This document shows positions 17,208 to 25,938 of a stretch of 64,000 nt of DNA, one piece after another. This DNA is from Chryseobacterium salivictor (GTDB lineage: Bacteria; Bacteroidota; Bacteroidia; Flavobacteriales; Weeksellaceae): positions 2,294,001-2,358,000 of the forward strand of contig NZ_CP037954.1 in NCBI RefSeq assembly GCF_004359195.1, read 5' to 3'. Below the pieces are notes generated by a model, which saw only the letters and a program-made list of their open reading frames with translations, did no database searches and was not told the origin of the DNA. The position numbers were made by a program, and so were the translations under genes. Within the stretch, counting starts at the first letter, position 1. Each line of letters opens with the position of its first letter.

Positions 17208-18956
17208 TTAGTTCACACCGTGCATCATCCTTTTCAAAATAGGAGATATCAATGCTAAAATTGCACCTGCAATTCCACAAAGAATTACGAATACCATGAA
17301 AAACTCAAATAAATTATGAATTTCAAATCCAACAAAACTGTTGTAGACTGTTGGAATTTGTTCTTTATTAAGAAGAGCCAACTGATCTGCACTCAAAGTA
17401 ACTTTTTTATCTAAGACGTCCTGAAGGTTAAATCCTAACTCTGTAGCCTTTTGGTACTTATCTCCTGTAGCAGGTAATATGGAACCTAGAGTTCCTGATA
17501 AAGCATATCCTGCTGCATTCGCGATGAAAAATACACCAAACAGAAGTGATGCAAATCTTTTCGGTGCCAATTTTCCTACCAGGGATAAACCGATTGGGGA
17601 TAAGCAAAGTTCGCCCATTGTTTGGATCAGATAAAGTAAGATTAACCATTTTACGGCTAAAAGTCCCGAATTTCCTAAATCTTTTACATTGTAAGCAATA
17701 ATTAAATAACTTAAAGCGATTAAACCAAGGCCTATTGCTTGTTTTAAAGGCGAAACCGGTTCTTTCTTATTGGCTCTTAATTTGTCCCAAAGCATACTGA
17801 ATGGAACGGCTAAAATCACGATAAATAAGCCATTAAAAATCTGCACCATCGATGGAGGCATATTCCAGCCAAAAATATGTCTGTCGGTTTGGTTGTCTGC
17901 AATGAATGTTAATGATGAACCGGCCTGCTCAAAAGCTGCCCAGAAGAAAATAATGAAAAAGGATACAATGTAAATTACCCAAATTCTATCTCTTTCTACT
18001 TTGCTTTCGGTTGCAGACATGATTAAATAAGCCAGAGCAAGTCCCATAGAATAGATGAACGGATAAATAACTGCTTTCACAAATTCGCCCATTCCCACAG
18101 AACCAAACCCGATCTTATCTACAAATAAATATTGAAAACCAAAGAATGTTAATACAAAAATTGCAACTGCAATACCTATTGATTTTCCAGAGAAATTAGC
18201 GGTTTGTGATTCACCTTCTTCAAAATCATCTGAAGTGTTTTGACTTGGTAATCCACCAATTGGTCTTCCTTCTGGTGTTATAACATATTTATTTTTAAGT
18301 AAAACGAAAGTAAGTGTTCCAAGCACCATCGCACCAGAAGCAGCTAGAAAGCCCCACTTGAAAGCATGAATATCTCTAATCCCGCCTGCATCTTTCACAT
18401 CTCCTAAAAAAGGACAAATAAACTGACCTAAAAATGCTCCTAAGTTTATTCCCATATAGAAAATGGTAAAAGCTGAATCCAGTTTCGATTTTTCCTGTTT
18501 TGGGTAAAGACTTCCGACCATTGACGAAATATTTGGTTTAAAGAAACCATTTCCGAAAATAATAACCCCTAAAGCGATCCACATCAGCATTTGCGCCGAA
18601 CTCAAATTGGTATCGAATGTGGAGGCGCTCATAAACATTAGAAATTGGCCAATTGCCATCAAAGATCCTCCTACAATAATACAATATCTGTTTCCCAAAA
18701 ACCGGTCTGCAATAAAACCGCCAAGCATTGGGGTAAGATAACAAAGGGCCAGAAACCCACCATATATGATGGTAACTTCGCCTTCTTTCATCAGCAGGGA
18801 GTTTACCATAAAAAGCGTCAGCAAAGCGCGCATTCCATAAAAGTTGAAACGCTCCCACATTTCTGTGCCAAAAAGTACCCACAACCCTTTCGGATGTTTT
18901 GATTTTGGTTCATTTATAAGTTCGTTACTTGAGTTTACAGCTTCCAGCTCATCCAT
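17208..18956 (-). CDS. POT/PTR2-family proton-dependent oligopeptide transporter (copy 2)
   Basis: 582 residues from ATG 18956. ExxERF motif EMWERFNFY in helix 1, PTR2 signature FYMGINLGAFLGQFI, and LCLSPIGLSLVGKL near the C-terminal half. Longer than copy 1 because of a hydrophilic loop (about 245-265, Ser/Glu-rich) and a C-terminal loop before the last helix (about 505-545). It has its own TATATTTG -7 element at 18987-18994 and its own terminator, so it is probably a separate transcription unit. Function: inner-membrane uptake of small peptides, specificity unknown. Confidence 0.93.
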   Translation of the reverse strand: MDELEAVNSSNELINEPKSKHPKGLWVLFGTEMWERFNFYGMRALLTLFMVNSLLMKEGEVTIIYGGFLALCYLTPMLGGFIADRFLGNRYCIIVGGSLMAIGQFLMFMSASTFDTNLSSAQMLMWIALGVIIFGNGFFKPNISSMVGSLYPKQEKSKLDSAFTIFYMGINLGAFLGQFICPFLGDVKDAGGIRDIHAFKWGFLAASGAMVLGTLTFVLLKNKYVITPEGRPIGGLPSQNTSDDFEEGESQTANFSGKSIGIAVAIFVLTFFGFQYLFVDKIGFGSVGMGEFVKAVIYPFIYSMGLALAYLIMSATESKVERDRIWVIYIVSFFIIFFWAAFEQAGSSLTFIADNQTDRHIFGWNMPPSMVQIFNGLFIVILAVPFSMLWDKLRANKKEPVSPLKQAIGLGLIALSYLIIAYNVKDLGNSGLLAVKWLILLYLIQTMGELCLSPIGLSLVGKLAPKRFASLLFGVFFIANAAGYALSGTLGSILPATGDKYQKATELGFNLQDVLDKKVTLSADQLALLNKEQIPTVYNSFVGFEIHNLFEFFMVFVILCGIAGAILALISPILKRMMHGVN

Positions 18957-18986
18957 ATTTTTAGCGTTAAATTTTGTTAAGATTAG

Positions 18987-18994
18987 CAAATATA
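18987..18994 (-). promoter_or_regulatory. -7 element (TATATTTG) for POT copy 2
   Basis: Exact TAnnTTTG match on the minus strand, 30 bases before ATG 18956. Confidence 0.5.
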
Positions 18995-19036
18995 GTTTTT
19001 TTTCTATTTGTGAAGAAGTATGAATGGTAATTAAAT

Positions 19037-19075
19037 GAGAAAAGTGCTGAATTATACAGCACTTTTCTCTTCTTT
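19037..19075 (-). terminator. Terminator after POT copy 3
   Basis: Perfect 13-bp stem GAGAAAAGTGCTG (19037-19049) / CAGCACTTTTCTC (19057-19069), between the stop of copy 3 (19090) and the promoter of copy 2. Confidence 0.85.
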
Positions 19076-19089
19076 TATTATTAAAGCGA

Positions 19090-20772
19090 TTAGTTAACGC
19101 CCTTTTCTTTCATAATTTTATTAAGTCTCTTCAAAATAGACAGCCCCAATAAGGTGGCAATTAATAAAAGACCAAAGTTCACAATAAAGAAATACGCTTT
19201 ATTATCATATTCATACCAGAAACTTGCTAAAACTCCAGAGAGTTTATTTCCAATAGATGTTGACAGGAAGAATCCTCCCATCATTAATGCGGTAATTCTC
19301 GGTGGAGAAAGTTTTGAAACCAAAGATAATCCCATTGGCGAGAGGCATAATTCTCCCAAAGTAATAACTCCGTAGGAAGCGATCAGCCATATTGCAGAAA
19401 CTTTTACCAATCCGTTGTTTCCGGCATACACAGCGCCAACCATTACCAAACAGGATAAAGCGGAGATAAATAAACCCAGAACAATTTTTGAAGGAGTAGT
19501 GGGTTCCTTACCCTTTCTTCGGAGCAACATAAAGAATCCAACGACGACCGGTGTTAAAAGAATGACCCAAGCCGGATTGATCGACTGGAATAATTCGGTG
19601 TTATAAAGGGCAACTTCCTGGCTGGGATTGGCTTCCAGTTTTGCGCGTTCATTTTCAGAAATATTTCGGAAATAGATATCCTGGTTCATCTCCTTTACAG
19701 GATTTCCGTCAGCATCTTTTACCGTTCTGTATTGATCATCATAAACTGAAACTTCCTTTTTTTCAAAGTTTTTTCCTTTAACACCATCTTTACCGTCAAT
19801 TAAATTGATCGCACGCAATGGTTCAACTAAAGGTGCGGGAATCGACCGGTCCGTATAGTTATTTGCCCAACGGGTTAAGGCTGTGCCATTTTGTTTAAAT
19901 ACAGCCCAAAACATTACACTTACTGCAAAAATAGCAAGCAAAGCGCCGATAGGTCTTTTATCCTCCGAATTTGCTTTTACATAAAGCATGATATAGAAGT
20001 AGATGACCGGAATACAGGCAAATATAAATGCGTCTGTAGAATCGCTGCCAAAGATATTATTAGGGATCATCCATCCGATAAATCCTGCAATGATGGCCGG
20101 CAGGAAAACCTTCAACAAAACATCTGAAATTTTGGTATCTCCGTCCTGAGAAGGTTTCAAAATATTAGCCTGTAAAATATGTTTTCTTCCTAACGTGAAG
20201 ACAAATAAGCCGATAAACATTCCAACTCCTGCGGTCATAAAAGCTGGTCCCCATCCGTATTTGTTTCTCATAAAGGCCGCAATAATATTGCAGATAAATG
20301 CACCGATATTGATTCCCATGTAGAAAATATTATACCCTGCGTCTTTATTATTCTTGTAGGGTTCCTCGTTATAAAGGTTGCCTAAAAGGGTAGAAATGCT
20401 CGGTTTAAAAAATCCGTTTCCTAAGATCACAAGTCCCAGGGAAGCATAAAAAAGAGGGAGTTCCTTGAATAAACCAATTCCCAGATATCCAAGTCCCATC
20501 AAAGCACCACCAATATAAATAGCTTTGATATATCCTAACACTTTGTCGGCTAAAAAACCGCCTAAAAAGGGAGTAAGATAAGTTAATGCGATAAAAGTCC
20601 CGAAGATATCATCTGCACTTTTATCATTGAAAGCGAGACCTCCTTTTTCACTGTCGATCATGTAAAGAACGAAGATTCCTAAGATTAAATAGTATCCGAA
20701 GCGTTCCCACATTTCCGTAAAAAACAGATAGGGTAAACCTTTAGGGTGTTTGCTGGTTGTTTTTTGTTCCAT
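19090..20772 (-). CDS. POT/PTR2-family proton-dependent oligopeptide transporter (copy 3)
   Basis: 560 residues from ATG 20772. EMWERFGYY in helix 1 is the closest of the three to the canonical ExxERFxYY; PTR2 signature FYMGINIGAFICNII; LCLSPMGLSLVSKL near the end. A soluble insertion of about 75 residues (roughly 325-400, DGKDGVKGKNFEKK to NPSQEVALY) lies between helices and probably faces the periplasm or cytoplasm as a loop. Own -7 element at 20791-20798 and own terminator at 19037-19069. It is the gene nearest the dipeptidyl peptidase, which would supply its substrates. Confidence 0.93.
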   Translation of the reverse strand: MEQKTTSKHPKGLPYLFFTEMWERFGYYLILGIFVLYMIDSEKGGLAFNDKSADDIFGTFIALTYLTPFLGGFLADKVLGYIKAIYIGGALMGLGYLGIGLFKELPLFYASLGLVILGNGFFKPSISTLLGNLYNEEPYKNNKDAGYNIFYMGINIGAFICNIIAAFMRNKYGWGPAFMTAGVGMFIGLFVFTLGRKHILQANILKPSQDGDTKISDVLLKVFLPAIIAGFIGWMIPNNIFGSDSTDAFIFACIPVIYFYIMLYVKANSEDKRPIGALLAIFAVSVMFWAVFKQNGTALTRWANNYTDRSIPAPLVEPLRAINLIDGKDGVKGKNFEKKEVSVYDDQYRTVKDADGNPVKEMNQDIYFRNISENERAKLEANPSQEVALYNTELFQSINPAWVILLTPVVVGFFMLLRRKGKEPTTPSKIVLGLFISALSCLVMVGAVYAGNNGLVKVSAIWLIASYGVITLGELCLSPMGLSLVSKLSPPRITALMMGGFFLSTSIGNKLSGVLASFWYEYDNKAYFFIVNFGLLLIATLLGLSILKRLNKIMKEKGVN

Positions 20773-20790
20773 TTTCAAATTAAATTTTAG

Positions 20791-20798
20791 CAAATATA
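20791..20798 (-). promoter_or_regulatory. -7 element (TATATTTG) for POT copy 3
   Basis: Exact TAnnTTTG match on the minus strand, 18 bases before ATG 20772. Confidence 0.5.
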
Positions 20799-20820
20799 TA
20801 TTAATTAAGTTTAAATAAAA

Positions 20821-20842
20821 AAAGCCCTCTTATGAGAGCTTT
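20821..20842 (-). terminator. Terminator after dipeptidyl peptidase IV
   Basis: AAAGC-C-CTC / GAG-A-GCTTT stem with loop TTAT, with a T run on the minus strand (complement of the A run at 20815-20823). Confidence 0.65.
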
Positions 20843-20866
20843 CTTAGTTTGTTTAAAACATTTTTT

Positions 20867-22993
20867 TTAAAGATTTTCTAAAAGAAAATTCGTCATTTTC
20901 TGATAGAGTTGCGGGCGGGTTTGTCCACCATAAATACCGTGGTTTTTATCAGGATAAGCCATGAATTCAAATTGTTTATTGTTTTGAATTAAAGCTTCAG
21001 AAAATTCCATAGCATTCTGAAAATGAACGTTATCGTCAGCTGTTCCGTGGATCAACAGGTACTTTCCTTTTAATAAATTGGCGTACGTTGTTGGGGAATT
21101 ATCGTCATATCCGCCAGGGTTTTCCTGAGGTGTTCTCATGAATCTTTCGGTGTAAATGGAGTCGTAATATCTCCAGTTGGTTACCGGTGCCACCGCAATT
21201 CCCGCTTTGAAAACATCCGCTCCTTTGGTTAAGGCCAAACTAGCCATATAACCACCGAAACTCCAGCCGAAAATTCCTATTCTGTCTTTATTGATGTAAG
21301 ATTGTGTTCCGAACCATTTAGCAGCTGCGATTTGGTCTTCGATTTCGTATTTTCCTAAGTTTAAATAGGTTGTCTTTTTGTATTCAGTTCCTTTGTAACC
21401 GGTTCCACGGCCATCAACACAGGCAACGATATATCCTTTCTGAACCAGATGATTGAACCACAATCCATTTCCCTGATCCCAGGAATTACTCACCTGCTGG
21501 GAACCCGGACCGGAATACTGGAACATAAATAACGGATATTTTTTATTAGGATCGAAGTCCTTTGGTTTCATAATCCACGCGTTCATCTGGTCACCCGCTT
21601 CATTTGGAATGGTGAAAAATTCTTTGGTCACCATATTATCTGCCTGAAGTTTTTTCAGCTGCTCTTCATTATTCTGTAACTCTTTTAATGTTTTTCCGTT
21701 TCCATCTTTTAAAACATAAGTATAAGGTTTTGCCGCAGATGAAGAAGTTTCGATGAAATACTTATAATTATGGCTGAAGTTCGCACTGTTTGTTCCGCTT
21801 GCATTCGAAAGGAGCGTTGTTTTTCCTGTTTCGATATTTACTTTGGAAACGACTTTATTAATGCTCCCTTCCTGCGTGGTCTGAATGAAAACTTCTTTGC
21901 TTTTAGGATTAAATCCGTAGTAATTAGTTACTTCCCAGTTTCCTTTTGTGATCTGTTTTTTTAATTTTCCGTTTTGATCGTACCAGTAAAGATGTCTGTT
22001 CCCATCCCGTTCGGCTCCCCAGATGAAAGAATTGTCATCCAGAAATTCCAGGGTTACATTATCTGTATCAATCCATCTTTTATCAGATTCGGTAAACAAT
22101 TTGGTGATAGCGCCGGTTTTGGTGTTTACTTTTAAAACATCTGAGGCATTCTGCAGTCTCTCCGAGGTTATCAAAATAATCTCATCGGCTTTTGCCGTTC
22201 TGTAAACATCCGGAATATAATAGTTTTTGAAATTGCTGAGATCCAAAGCCATGATTTTTGCAGAATCCAAACGGTAAAGCTGCGCAGATACCACCGAATT
22301 ATTCGCTCCGGCTTTTGGATATTTAAATTTCATTTCAGAAGGGTAGAGTTGCTTGCCATAAATGGTTATAGACATTTCCGGCACTTCCGATTCGTTCGAT
22401 TTAACAAAAATAATAGCGTCAGAATTTTTGGTCCATTCATACAGTTTCGCATGTCCAAATTCTTCTTCGTACACCCAGTCTGCAAGTCCGTTGATGACAG
22501 AGTTTTTCTTTCCATCCGTCGTAATCTGGGTAATCCTACCGGAATCTAAATCCTGATAAAATAAATTATTGTCAGCAATAAAAGCCACTTTGGTTCCGTC
22601 TGGCGAAAAAGTAGGTTCCTGCACAAAATTACCATTATTAAGAGGGAGAATTTTTCCGGATTTTAAATCTTTAACATCGAATTTACCTAAGAAAGAATGT
22701 CTGTAAATCGGTTCACTTTCTTTTAGTAGAAGGATTTTTGATTCTTCATCGTTGAAAATATAAGACTGGAATTTTCCATCGACGATGTTTCCTTCTTTTT
22801 TTGTTGTTTTATAGGAGTATTTTGCAATTCCGCCCGGTTCGATTACCGCGTAATTTTCACCGTTTTTGAGTGATGAGATTCCGGAGATTCCTTTGCCTCT
22901 GTAATAGCCAGAGTAGATTTTATCCAAGGTAATCTCCTGAGAGAAATAGGCAACAGATGTTAAAATAGAAATTGAGAAGAGGATTTTTTTCAT
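20867..22993 (-). CDS. Dipeptidyl peptidase IV (S9B prolyl oligopeptidase family), secreted
   Basis: 708 residues with signal peptide 1-18. The N-terminal ~450 residues form a beta-propeller; the EE motif that anchors the peptide N-terminus is visible as WVYEEEFGH. The C-terminal hydrolase has Ser578 in GWSFGGY, Asp653 in HGTADDNVH and His685 in DKNHGIYGG, at the same spacing as in other bacterial DPP-IV. The enzyme removes Xaa-Pro or Xaa-Ala dipeptides from peptide N-termini in the periplasm or at the outer membrane. A TATCTTTG -7 lies at 23014-23021. Next to three POT transporters, it fits a peptide-feeding role. Confidence 0.95.
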   Translation of the reverse strand: MKKILFSISILTSVAYFSQEITLDKIYSGYYRGKGISGISSLKNGENYAVIEPGGIAKYSYKTTKKEGNIVDGKFQSYIFNDEESKILLLKESEPIYRHSFLGKFDVKDLKSGKILPLNNGNFVQEPTFSPDGTKVAFIADNNLFYQDLDSGRITQITTDGKKNSVINGLADWVYEEEFGHAKLYEWTKNSDAIIFVKSNESEVPEMSITIYGKQLYPSEMKFKYPKAGANNSVVSAQLYRLDSAKIMALDLSNFKNYYIPDVYRTAKADEIILITSERLQNASDVLKVNTKTGAITKLFTESDKRWIDTDNVTLEFLDDNSFIWGAERDGNRHLYWYDQNGKLKKQITKGNWEVTNYYGFNPKSKEVFIQTTQEGSINKVVSKVNIETGKTTLLSNASGTNSANFSHNYKYFIETSSSAAKPYTYVLKDGNGKTLKELQNNEEQLKKLQADNMVTKEFFTIPNEAGDQMNAWIMKPKDFDPNKKYPLFMFQYSGPGSQQVSNSWDQGNGLWFNHLVQKGYIVACVDGRGTGYKGTEYKKTTYLNLGKYEIEDQIAAAKWFGTQSYINKDRIGIFGWSFGGYMASLALTKGADVFKAGIAVAPVTNWRYYDSIYTERFMRTPQENPGGYDDNSPTTYANLLKGKYLLIHGTADDNVHFQNAMEFSEALIQNNKQFEFMAYPDKNHGIYGGQTRPQLYQKMTNFLLENL

Positions 22994-23013
22994 AATAAAT
23001 TTAGTAAGATTTT

Positions 23014-23021
23014 CAAAGATA
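23014..23021 (-). promoter_or_regulatory. -7 element (TATCTTTG) for dipeptidyl peptidase IV
   Basis: Exact TAnnTTTG match on the minus strand, 20 bases before ATG 22993. Confidence 0.5.
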
Positions 23022-23115
23022 GCAAATTTCTTAAAATAGCGTTAAACTTTCTGGTAATCACTTTTTATGGCAATATAATTGATATTATTTACATAATTAA
23101 TAAAAAATAATCATT

Positions 23116-23589
23116 ATGGAAACCTATCACTCAGAAAAATTAGTAAAATATCAAATAAATGATCAGGAAATTGTAGTCGGATTTGCTACCTATGAGGATG
23201 CTGAGAACTACGCCGCTCAAAATAAAGGCACTTTAGTAGAAGTCGGTTTTAAAGACGGGAATGATAATCCCCAATTAACAAATGAGGCAGAACTGGTCGA
23301 TAGAAAACTTCATTATGTTGTAGAAGCCGGACCGGAATATCGGTTTATTCATTCGTCAGATCCGGAATTCAGGGATTTTGCTGAACGGCTTCAGGAAAGA
23401 AAATCACATCTGGATGAAGAAAGTCCCGAAGAGAAATATATCGCAAATGCAGAAATAGAAATTTCAGAAGACCCTATTATTGTTCTAAAAAATGGTGAAT
23501 TCGAATCGGTAACTTCCAGAGAACGTTCGAAATATTTAAAGCATGCCCAAGTTTATGAAATAGGAGTTCTAAAAACAATTGAAGCTTAA
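23116..23589 (+). CDS. Hypothetical acidic cytoplasmic protein
   Basis: 157 residues, no signal peptide or membrane segment. Acidic (many Glu), with two beta-rich parts (KLVKYQINDQEIVVGFATYEDA; KLHYVVEAGPEYRF) around a helical centre (FRDFAERLQERKSHL). I do not recognise it. It precedes the DUF6496 gene by 11 bases and probably shares its mRNA. An AT-rich stretch upstream (23075-23110) probably holds the promoter. Confidence 0.6.
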   Translation: METYHSEKLVKYQINDQEIVVGFATYEDAENYAAQNKGTLVEVGFKDGNDNPQLTNEAELVDRKLHYVVEAGPEYRFIHSSDPEFRDFAERLQERKSHLDEESPEEKYIANAEIEISEDPIIVLKNGEFESVTSRERSKYLKHAQVYEIGVLKTIEA

Positions 23590-23600
23590 ATTTATAGAAA

Positions 23601-23783
23601 ATGGCGACCAAAAAATATTCTAAAAAAGCACAGGAAAAAATTGGTGAAGTGATGCACGAATTTAAAGAAGGAAAACTGAAATCATCCTCCGGTGATAAAG
23701 TAACAGACAGAAAACAAGCCGTTGCAATTGGAATCTCTGAAGCAAAAGAAGCCGGATTAAAAGTAACCAAAAAGAAGAAATAA
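23601..23783 (+). CDS. DUF6496 small basic protein
   Basis: 60 residues, strongly basic, with Lys-rich ends and a central KVTDRKQAVAIGISEAKEAG segment characteristic of DUF6496. The family is short, widespread and often found near stress or mobile genes; function unknown. A nucleic-acid-binding role would fit the charge but is inference. It starts 11 bases after the preceding gene and could form a two-gene unit with it. Confidence 0.75.
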   Translation: MATKKYSKKAQEKIGEVMHEFKEGKLKSSSGDKVTDRKQAVAIGISEAKEAGLKVTKKKK

Positions 23784-23864
23784 CGCGTAATTTTACTGTT
23801 ATATATAAACAATGAATTTGATAATTGCTTTTAAATAAGACCTGATTTACAGTATGTCATGTTC

Positions 23865-25202
23865 CTAATCATTATGGTTGAAACCTATTGGTTTTTTAGG
23901 TTCATCGATGACTTTGTAGTGTTCTAATTCTTTTTTTAATGCTTCGATTCTTTGGGTAAAATCTTCGTAATTATTCTGAGTAACATCAAAAATAAATTGT
24001 TGAATCTGATTCAGATAATCTCCGGTTAATTTTGAAGAAGCGTCCCGCAAAGAGGCATTCAGCATCTTTTGGGTAATTTCAATCGTTGTTGAATGGTCTT
24101 TTAAGTAGATGTTTCTTATCCGTTTTTTCAGACTCTGGGTAAAATCAATCAACATGGTATTTGAAAATACCTGCATTTTTTTGGCGATTTCTAACCAAAA
24201 TGGAAGTTGATGTGCTTTGTTGTATTCTAAAATTTTCATCAGCAAAGCATTCTCACCAAGACCGTGTGTCATGTGATAAAAAAGCATTTCTGAACGCTCT
24301 TTTGTGTTGGGTGGAAATATGGGGATGAACATATCAAACCTACCTGGCGCAAGAAGTTCTTTATCAATTTTCTCAAGGGAATTTGCTGCGCCAACCATTA
24401 GAATTTTCTCCTGTTCAAAATGACTGATGTAGTGCAGAATAATTTCTTTGGTTTCTTCATCACAACTTTTTACAGTTTGTTCTTCACTTCGTTCAACCAT
24501 CAACTGATCAAAGTCTTCTAAAAAAAGCAGCACTTTTTCCGATTTCATCGCTTGGATCAGAAAATCATTAAACGTTATTTTCTGGTTATCCACAAAAGAA
24601 GTTCCCAGAAAATGCTTTTTTATTTCTTTGAATTCGTATTCAATAATCTCTGCGATTTTCTTTGCCCAAAATATTTTGCCGCTTCCAGGCGGACCATAAA
24701 GGATAATTCCCGCAGGTTTATGAATTCCCCAGTCTTCCACTGAAAGATTACTTAAATAAGGTTCTAAGTTTTGGGAAATAAAGAAAAACAGATCTCGATA
24801 ACCTATGAAATCTCTTTCGGCTAATCGGGTAGCTTTTCCAAAATAATTGTAAACGAATTCGTAATGGCCTCCCAATTTATGATCAATTCCGAAACTTGAA
24901 ACCGATGATCTATATTTACCATTGTCAAATAATCTCGGTTGATCTTTCTTGATGATTTCCGCAACTTTTTCGGTCGGTTTGTTGATATTCTCTGCAATAT
25001 CTTCGATGGATTTGTTTTGGTTTAAGTCTTCGGAATACTTCCTTAGGAAAATAATATTTTCCCGTGCGAATTTTACAAAATCGTCTTTGACTTCAAAGTT
25101 GGTAGTTATACATTCTGAAAGTTCCAGATCAAAATCCTGAATAAATTTGATAAAACTTTCGGTAGGGATTTTAAGTTCTTTTGCAAGTGCAGCCAATTTC
25201 AT
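23865..25202 (-). CDS. AAA-family ATPase-like protein with IF2_N-like N-terminus and altered Walker motifs
   Basis: 445 residues. Residues 1-50 (MKLAALAKELKIP...) resemble the small helical IF2_N domain, and 62-85 may be a second helical motif. The AAA core begins near 165: Walker A GPPGSGKI at 170-177 has Ile177 where Thr or Ser normally coordinates magnesium; Walker B LLFLED (225-230) has Glu-Asp in place of Asp-Glu. Sensor 1 (GAANSLE) and the AAA arginine segment LLAPGRFD are present. C-terminal helical lid and coiled coil follow (380-440). The DNA clearly encodes Ile at 177 (codon ATA). It lies 78 bases downstream of the XRE regulator on the same strand. Function unknown; hydrolysis may be slow or lost. 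Confidence 0.8.
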   Translation of the reverse strand: MKLAALAKELKIPTESFIKFIQDFDLELSECITTNFEVKDDFVKFARENIIFLRKYSEDLNQNKSIEDIAENINKPTEKVAEIIKKDQPRLFDNGKYRSSVSSFGIDHKLGGHYEFVYNYFGKATRLAERDFIGYRDLFFFISQNLEPYLSNLSVEDWGIHKPAGIILYGPPGSGKIFWAKKIAEIIEYEFKEIKKHFLGTSFVDNQKITFNDFLIQAMKSEKVLLFLEDFDQLMVERSEEQTVKSCDEETKEIILHYISHFEQEKILMVGAANSLEKIDKELLAPGRFDMFIPIFPPNTKERSEMLFYHMTHGLGENALLMKILEYNKAHQLPFWLEIAKKMQVFSNTMLIDFTQSLKKRIRNIYLKDHSTTIEITQKMLNASLRDASSKLTGDYLNQIQQFIFDVTQNNYEDFTQRIEALKKELEHYKVIDEPKKPIGFNHND

Positions 25203-25280
25203 ATCACATTTTTAAGAGTACAATCAAATGTACAAATTAAATTGTAGAATTTCTTTTAGAAATTAAACCCGAATCGGAAA

Positions 25281-25805
25281 TTAGGGTTCAAAAGTTTCGA
25301 ATTTTCCATTTTCATAAAAGAAAACAATCTTTTTGATTTTAACTTCTTGATTAACAGTTAATTCAGTTGAGGATTCTGATTTTGGAATCTCTAATCGCTG
25401 AGAATCGGATATTTTTTCCTTTTCGATTATTGGTACGCGAATTTTCGATTCTCGTGGAACTTCAGTTTCGATGCGGTCGTCGGATTCTGTGATACCAAAA
25501 GCTTCATCATTAATTAAAGAAAACAAATCGGGGAGAGAAGTCGGCTTTTGCTTTTCGGGAGTTGACTTAATTTCAGAAGCGGTGTCGGGTTTCTTCACCA
25601 TTTCACCTGCACCTTCAATCAGCCATTCCCATTCTAATTCAGGAAAACGGTTTTTAATCTTCATCAGAAAATCCAGTGAGGGTTTATTTCGTCCGGAAGT
25701 GATATGAGAAATACTCGAGCGCTGTACTTCGATTTCATCCGCGAATTCTGACAGTGAAAATTCAGAATACGCGATAACTTTTGAAATTCTTTCCTTTAAA
25801 TCCAT
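25281..25805 (-). CDS. XRE-family helix-turn-helix regulator
   Basis: 174 residues. HTH_3 domain at about 5-65: ERISKVIAYSEFSLSEFADEIEVQRSSISHITSGRNKPSLDFLMKI has the typical helix-turn-helix layout of Cro/C1-type repressors (recognition helix around RSSISHITSGR). A long, charged, probably disordered linker (75-150) leads to a short beta-like end. There is no peptidase or ligand domain I recognise. Three copies of the palindrome TTACANNTGTAA, spaced 33 bases apart, lie directly upstream, the first overlapping its own -7 element, so autoregulation is likely. The AAA gene follows. Confidence 0.85.
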   Translation of the reverse strand: MDLKERISKVIAYSEFSLSEFADEIEVQRSSISHITSGRNKPSLDFLMKIKNRFPELEWEWLIEGAGEMVKKPDTASEIKSTPEKQKPTSLPDLFSLINDEAFGITESDDRIETEVPRESKIRVPIIEKEKISDSQRLEIPKSESSTELTVNQEVKIKKIVFFYENGKFETFEP

Positions 25806-25806
25806 A

Positions 25807-25818
25807 TTACAAATGTAA
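25807..25818 (-). promoter_or_regulatory. Operator 1 (TTACAAATGTAA) containing the XRE -7 element
   Basis: Perfect TTACA-N2-TGTAA palindrome. On the minus strand it contains TACATTTG (25810-25817), an exact TAnnTTTG, which ends four bases before the XRE ATG at 25805. Binding here would block RNA polymerase directly. Confidence 0.65.
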
Positions 25819-25839
25819 AAATTATTTTACAATAATAAA

Positions 25840-25851
25840 TTACAAATGTTA
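25840..25851 (-). promoter_or_regulatory. Operator 2 (TTACAAATGTTA) upstream of XRE
   Basis: One mismatch from operator 1 and exactly 33 bases from it; its TTTG (minus, 25843-25846) could serve as the -33 element at a slightly long spacing. Confidence 0.55.
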
Positions 25852-25872
25852 ATCAATAAAAAATGAAGCACA

Positions 25873-25884
25873 TTACAAATGTAA
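25873..25884 (-). promoter_or_regulatory. Operator 3 (TTACAAATGTAA) upstream of XRE
   Basis: Identical to operator 1 and exactly 33 bases beyond operator 2, about three helical turns. Confidence 0.6.
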
Positions 25885-25938
25885 AGCAAAGATATAAACA
25901 GTTGATTTACATTATATATACCTATTTACAATATTAAA

